64,000 nt of DNA. It comes from Styela clava. Taxonomy: Eukaryota; Chordata; Ascidiacea; Stolidobranchia; Styelidae. The DNA lies in contig NC_135252.1 of assembly GCF_964204865.1 (NCBI RefSeq), positions 12,111,383 through 12,175,382 on the forward strand, read 5' to 3'. Positions 59,958 to 64,000 of the stretch are shown here, piece after piece (position 1 is the first letter of the stretch; every line of letters starts with the position of its first letter). Both the position numbers and the translations under genes were made by a program. The notes beneath the pieces are model-generated. The model worked only from the letters and a program-made list of their open reading frames with translations. It searched no databases and had not been told where the DNA came from.

Positions 59958-61708
59958 TCATGTTTTTCTTTTCCTGCCTCTGCGAGGCTTTGGTGAGGAA
60001 GTACCACTTTCGGCTTCCAATGATTGACGTTGAACAACTCCATGTGAACTTGTCGATGGAAGGGGAATCAGCTTCTGAAACATAATTTACATGTTTGCAA
60101 AAAAAAATTGTGAATCCCATTGCCGATCATAACAATACTATTAATATTTTGTTATCATTATTCTACTTAGTGGACAGAACATAATGTTAGTCATACAACG
60201 GGTCATACGAATATTTTGAAAAATGTCAACACGAAGATGACAGACAAGATATAAATAGAATATTTTCGAATTACCAACCTTGCTTCCACCCTGTTTTAGT
60301 TCCTGCTGCTGTTCCAGCTCATCGACTGCTTCTTGTATTGCTGTTTCCAAATGAATGCTTATCTTACGGTGTCTGTAATACGATTAGAACATTAGTGTAA
60401 GGCAATGGCAGTATACTGGACTACCCCAGTTTATAATGAAAGCAAAATTTCATCCTAAAAGTTCTACCTTTAAAATACAGTGAATTGATAGCATATCTTT
60501 GCTTTATCGAAAATAACAATTCTATTCTTTCTGTATCCCAACATAACACTCAAGAGAAAGCAAATCACTTTGTCCAGGATAAGACAAAAATGTATAAATG
60601 ACAGGAATTTATGTAAAATAATTCTCTGTAAAGTCTAATATCTCAATCAGAAATAGTAGAGTAGAGTTTCATTCCTATTGTTATATCAAACAGTATACAA
60701 TGTACCTTGTTCTGCCCTTTTTCCTTGACTTGTGATGAGCTTCTAGACCTTCAGTCATAGTACGCAAATCAGCAGGATTCATTTGAGTGAAAGTATGGTC
60801 ACCAAACCACTTTACCCAAACCTAAAAAAGAATGCTTATTATATCACAACATCTAGCCACAATTAGACTTTTTTCTGGTTTAAAATATACATATTCCTAT
60901 TAGTCAAATTTGAAGAATCCAATGAAATAACAATACGAAGAGAAGTGTTTTGATGCTCAAAGCATAAAAAAATAGTCCAGATTAGGCAGAATAAATATAA
61001 TGACTCTGTCTAGAAATATAAATGATCTTTCAGCTAATCAAATCTCAAAAAGTGAGATATAACAAGACATTTTGGAACTAGAATTATTTTGACTCATTAG
61101 TGACTAACACAATTAAAATGTTGCACAATTACCCAAACTTGAATGAAAATAATTTTTTGGTTGAACATTGAATTATAAAGCATGCATTTACAAATCAATT
61201 TAAATTTACCTTTCCATCTGATAAAGGTGCCCTTTGCAGTAGTCCACGCACTTCAGAAGGCTTCACAATTTTTCCTGGCCAAGAAGGAAAACCTCTCATT
61301 TGACCCCATACTAAGTCACCAATCTGAAAACAACAGATTTTGGCTGTGAAAACCGATACAACAAAGCGAAACCATTTTCGATTGTTACATACTATAGTCT
61401 TTATTCGAAGACAATGGATTGATGTTAAAAGATTTTTTTTGATTATTCAATTCAAAAAGTGTAATATGCTCCCTAATAAGTGAGGCTTGAAAATTGTGAT
61501 TGATAAGCAAGGCATAATTTAGCTGCATAGTCCATTCAAATGAAAAAAAAAGTAAATTGAGATATAATATAGAATTTATAAATATAAAATTGTTCAGATA
61601 AAACTTTTATAAAACACCCAGTCTTAGGACAAATTTACCTTTACAATTCTTGTAGACTTTTCAGTGGTAGTACGGGAAATAGGTCTAAGAGTTGACAATA
61701 CAGGTGTG
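59958..61708 (-). CDS. MBD5: MBD5/MBD6-like protein, C-terminal PWWP part (5' exons outside window)
   Basis: Chromatin protein of the methyl-CpG-binding-domain 5/6 class; in vertebrates MBD5/6 bind the PR-DUB (BAP1) deubiquitinase complex. Exons on the minus strand: 61639-61708, 61210-61323, 60706-60821, 60279-60372, 59958-60074, all GT-AG and in phase. The PWWP domain starts IGDLVWGQMRGFPSWPGKIV, with SWPG as the signature motif, and continues VWVKWFGDHTFTQMNPADLR. A helical tail follows (HLETAIQEAVDELEQQQELK), then the basic end KPRRGRKRKT and a stop. This C-terminal order matches vertebrate MBD5 rather than NSD or DNMT3 PWWP proteins. The MBD itself is not in the window, so the symbol is by C-terminal resemblance only. 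Confidence 0.78.
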
Positions 61709-64000
61709 CTAAAATATTAAAAGAAGAATGGTAATAAGAAAAGAATGGTGAATGATGTAATCTAACTATGTTTACAATGTCTGGAGGAGGACTTCTAAGT
61801 ACCGTAATACTAACATCTGATAAGTGCAAAGTCCAAAACTAAAAATTTCACCATGACCTCATGGAAATAATACAAAATTAAATGGATTCTGGCCAAAGTT
61901 ACCTAAGACAGACTGTAAAAAAATTTAGATGATCTTGTGAATATACTTTACTATAAACCAGATATGCATATATTATATGAGAGGAAAACTGCACTAAATA
62001 GGAAATACAACTTTGAAATCTGTAATATTTGGGCATTTTTTCCAACAAATTGGAAATAAATTTTAGCCCAAAATCAAAATACATCTCTAGCAAAAAAAGA
62101 AATTAATTGATATGTGGTTATATGGTCTGATATTACATATTATATAGCTAATATGAATGTTTTGTGTACTATTGAACTACTTACTGCTTCAAAAAAAAGT
62201 TGACTTGGGGTAATCTATTTCCACAATAATGACTTTGTTCTAAGTAAAGCAAATGTCTAATAATTATCAGATTTCATTATAATCAAAGTCCAAAAGTTTT
62301 TACATGGCAACATTATGGTATGACACTTATATTATATAGCTAGTCTAGAAAAAGTTGAACCAAAGTAACCTATGTTCACAGTGATAACATCTTCTAAGAG
62401 TTTAAAGTCCAAATTTCAGAACGTAATATCAGGCCACTTTCACCAGGGAATAAATATATGTTTATTTGAGTATCATACCAGGATATAATTTATTTTAATT
62501 TAATATAATTTAAAATTAATTTAATTAATTAATAAGTGAAATGAAGATGTGAAATAAGTGAAATTGAGATGCAAATTCGATGAAACAAGTTCTGTAATGT
62601 TGTCAATACTAACTACATATAGAGTACTTAAACAACATAAATTAGACATTTGTATAATTATATTATCCAATGCAACTTTTGTGGTCAATAAACATACTAG
62701 AATATTTACTACAATATTTGTATAAAGAGTTCCCTCTGAAAAAAGATTCGAAACATATTCTAAAGACGACATATACTAAAGATAACTTTTGAGCAAAGCG
62801 TCCAAGATTACTGAAACTTTTGGGTAAATCATGCACAAACAAAAATTCCAGTGTTAAATAAATTTTTTTCATTTTCGTAGAGGTAACAAAGAAATTTATG
62901 AATTCTGTTATTATAGGCAACCCTGTATGTTTATTCTGTGATATGCAAAAAGGCAGCTCTTGGATAAATTCAAAGCAAGATGATATGGGATAAGTTGAGG
63001 TAGTAATTGTGGCTGTGCACGACTGCTGCGTGAAAGTGTATGGGAATTAAATTTATTGGAAATGAAGTGGACATATGAACCGTTTTGTTGTTGCCAATAT
63101 AATTGAGGCAAAACGTCACAGAATTGGGATTCCTGGTATGAAAACCTGACCGTTAGTAACCTCAAAATACATAAAAGTGGCCTGACTGAATTTCTTGAAA
63201 TTTAATTCCAATAACAAAGGTCAAAGTCCTAAGTATCACACCATTAACTTGATTTTAGGTTTTGATCACCATTCTAGGTCTATTTTAAGACACTAAATAT
63301 TTATTGATCTCCACAATGATACCAATAATAAGCCCAGTTGATTGAAAAATGTGCCTTTTCATTCTTATCCATCTGTAACTGGGAAGACTTACAGTGCATA
63401 TAGTGAATCAATTTCTTTGTTGTATATTCAAGTGATATCAAAAAGTTCAATACATTGTGTGTATCAAAGGCTGTGCCATACAATTACTTCATATGTTCTT
63501 AAGTTCAAGTTTTGACTGTTCAATGAATGCATTCAGTGCGTGCCTTCGCTTGGCACAAGCAAAAAGGTTATGGTCTCTTATTTTATATACAGAATATCTA
63601 TCTAAGGGCTAAAAAGGCTACATAGACATTTAGCTATTGGTACAAGCCAATGTCATTTAATTCTAAGCGCTCAGTGAGAAGAAATTTCACAAATAAGCTC
63701 TTGGAAAAGACTTTTTGAGTAAAGATGAAAAAGTATTCACAATGTTTTAATCTTAAGTTTTACCAATTGGGTATATCTGATAAATCTATATTTATGATTA
63801 GTACAAGTTGTTTTTTAAGTGTTGCGACATCCCATACATGTAAAATGTTTTGAAATTGCAAATTTTTGTATTCACAACCGCTTTCATTGCCATATGTGTT
63901 TCTATCATATTCTTTAATTATTTACAAGTTTCAAAACACATTTTCTTGACAATCAGGTCGCTGTTAAATTTTAATGGGATATTGGGTAATATGGTGTTAT
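61709..64000. other. probable intron of the MBD5/6-like gene
   Basis: AT-rich, no exon recognised. Contains loosely repeated ~180-base stretches (GTTGA..AAAGTAACCTATTTCCAC and TCAAAGTCCAAAA at about 61830, 62200 and 62355) and the R2 repeat at 62775-62935. Confidence 0.45.
62775..62935 (+). repeat. dispersed repeat R2 copy
   Basis: GAGCAAAGCGTCCAAGATTA, AATTCCAGTGTTAAATAAAT and TTCTGTTATTATAGGCAACC parallel the copy at 10030-10205. Confidence 0.4.

Overview
The window is AT-rich animal nuclear DNA. Genes are split by GT-AG introns mostly of 0.1-1.4 kb, and the spaces between them are crowded with DNA transposons, a gypsy-type retrotransposon, a LINE fragment and tRNA-derived SINEs. Gene content, short introns and repeat types fit an invertebrate deuterostome, most likely a solitary ascidian (tunicate). 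That assignment is inference, not proven by the sequence.

Left part, 1-11.3 kb: most of a SCYL1 gene on the minus strand. Sixteen exons were placed with matching phases; the last part runs off the left edge. Its introns carry two SINE fragments, a 190-bp foldback and a CpG-rich segment. From 11.5 to 23 kb the DNA is mainly mobile: a 1.5-kb terminal-inverted-repeat (TIR) element, a 0.5-kb MITE, two non-autonomous hAT elements, a full SINE with A and B boxes, and a 5'-truncated LINE. A single-exon orphan 7TM receptor follows at 23.5-24.5 kb, then a 2.9-kb element with 420-bp inverted arms (25.0-27.9 kb). A few phase-consistent exon candidates of unknown identity lie at 28.2-29.6 kb.

Middle part: an intronless PHGDH (serine synthesis) at 31.9-33.4 kb on the minus strand, a MITE with long TIRs at 34.05-34.5 kb, then a nested mobile block at 37.15-47.95 kb. 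The block is a ~4.2-kb hAT transposon (8-bp target duplication, decayed ZMYM1-like transposase). It was split by a 6.6-kb gypsy-type LTR retrotransposon with 215-bp LTRs that look identical and a 5-bp target duplication. The gypsy pol gene is broken by a 262-bp duplication/inversion.

Right part: two intronless long-chain acyl-CoA synthetases of the ACSL3/4 type lie head to head (50.3-52.3 kb minus, 56.8-58.8 kb plus) around 4.5 kb of repeat-rich DNA. The 3' end of an MBD5/6-like gene with a PWWP domain (60.0-61.7 kb, minus) converges on the second ACSL gene; its 5' part lies beyond the right edge. The host genes are separate housekeeping functions (Golgi traffic, serine synthesis, fatty-acid activation, chromatin reading) and do not form a pathway cluster.
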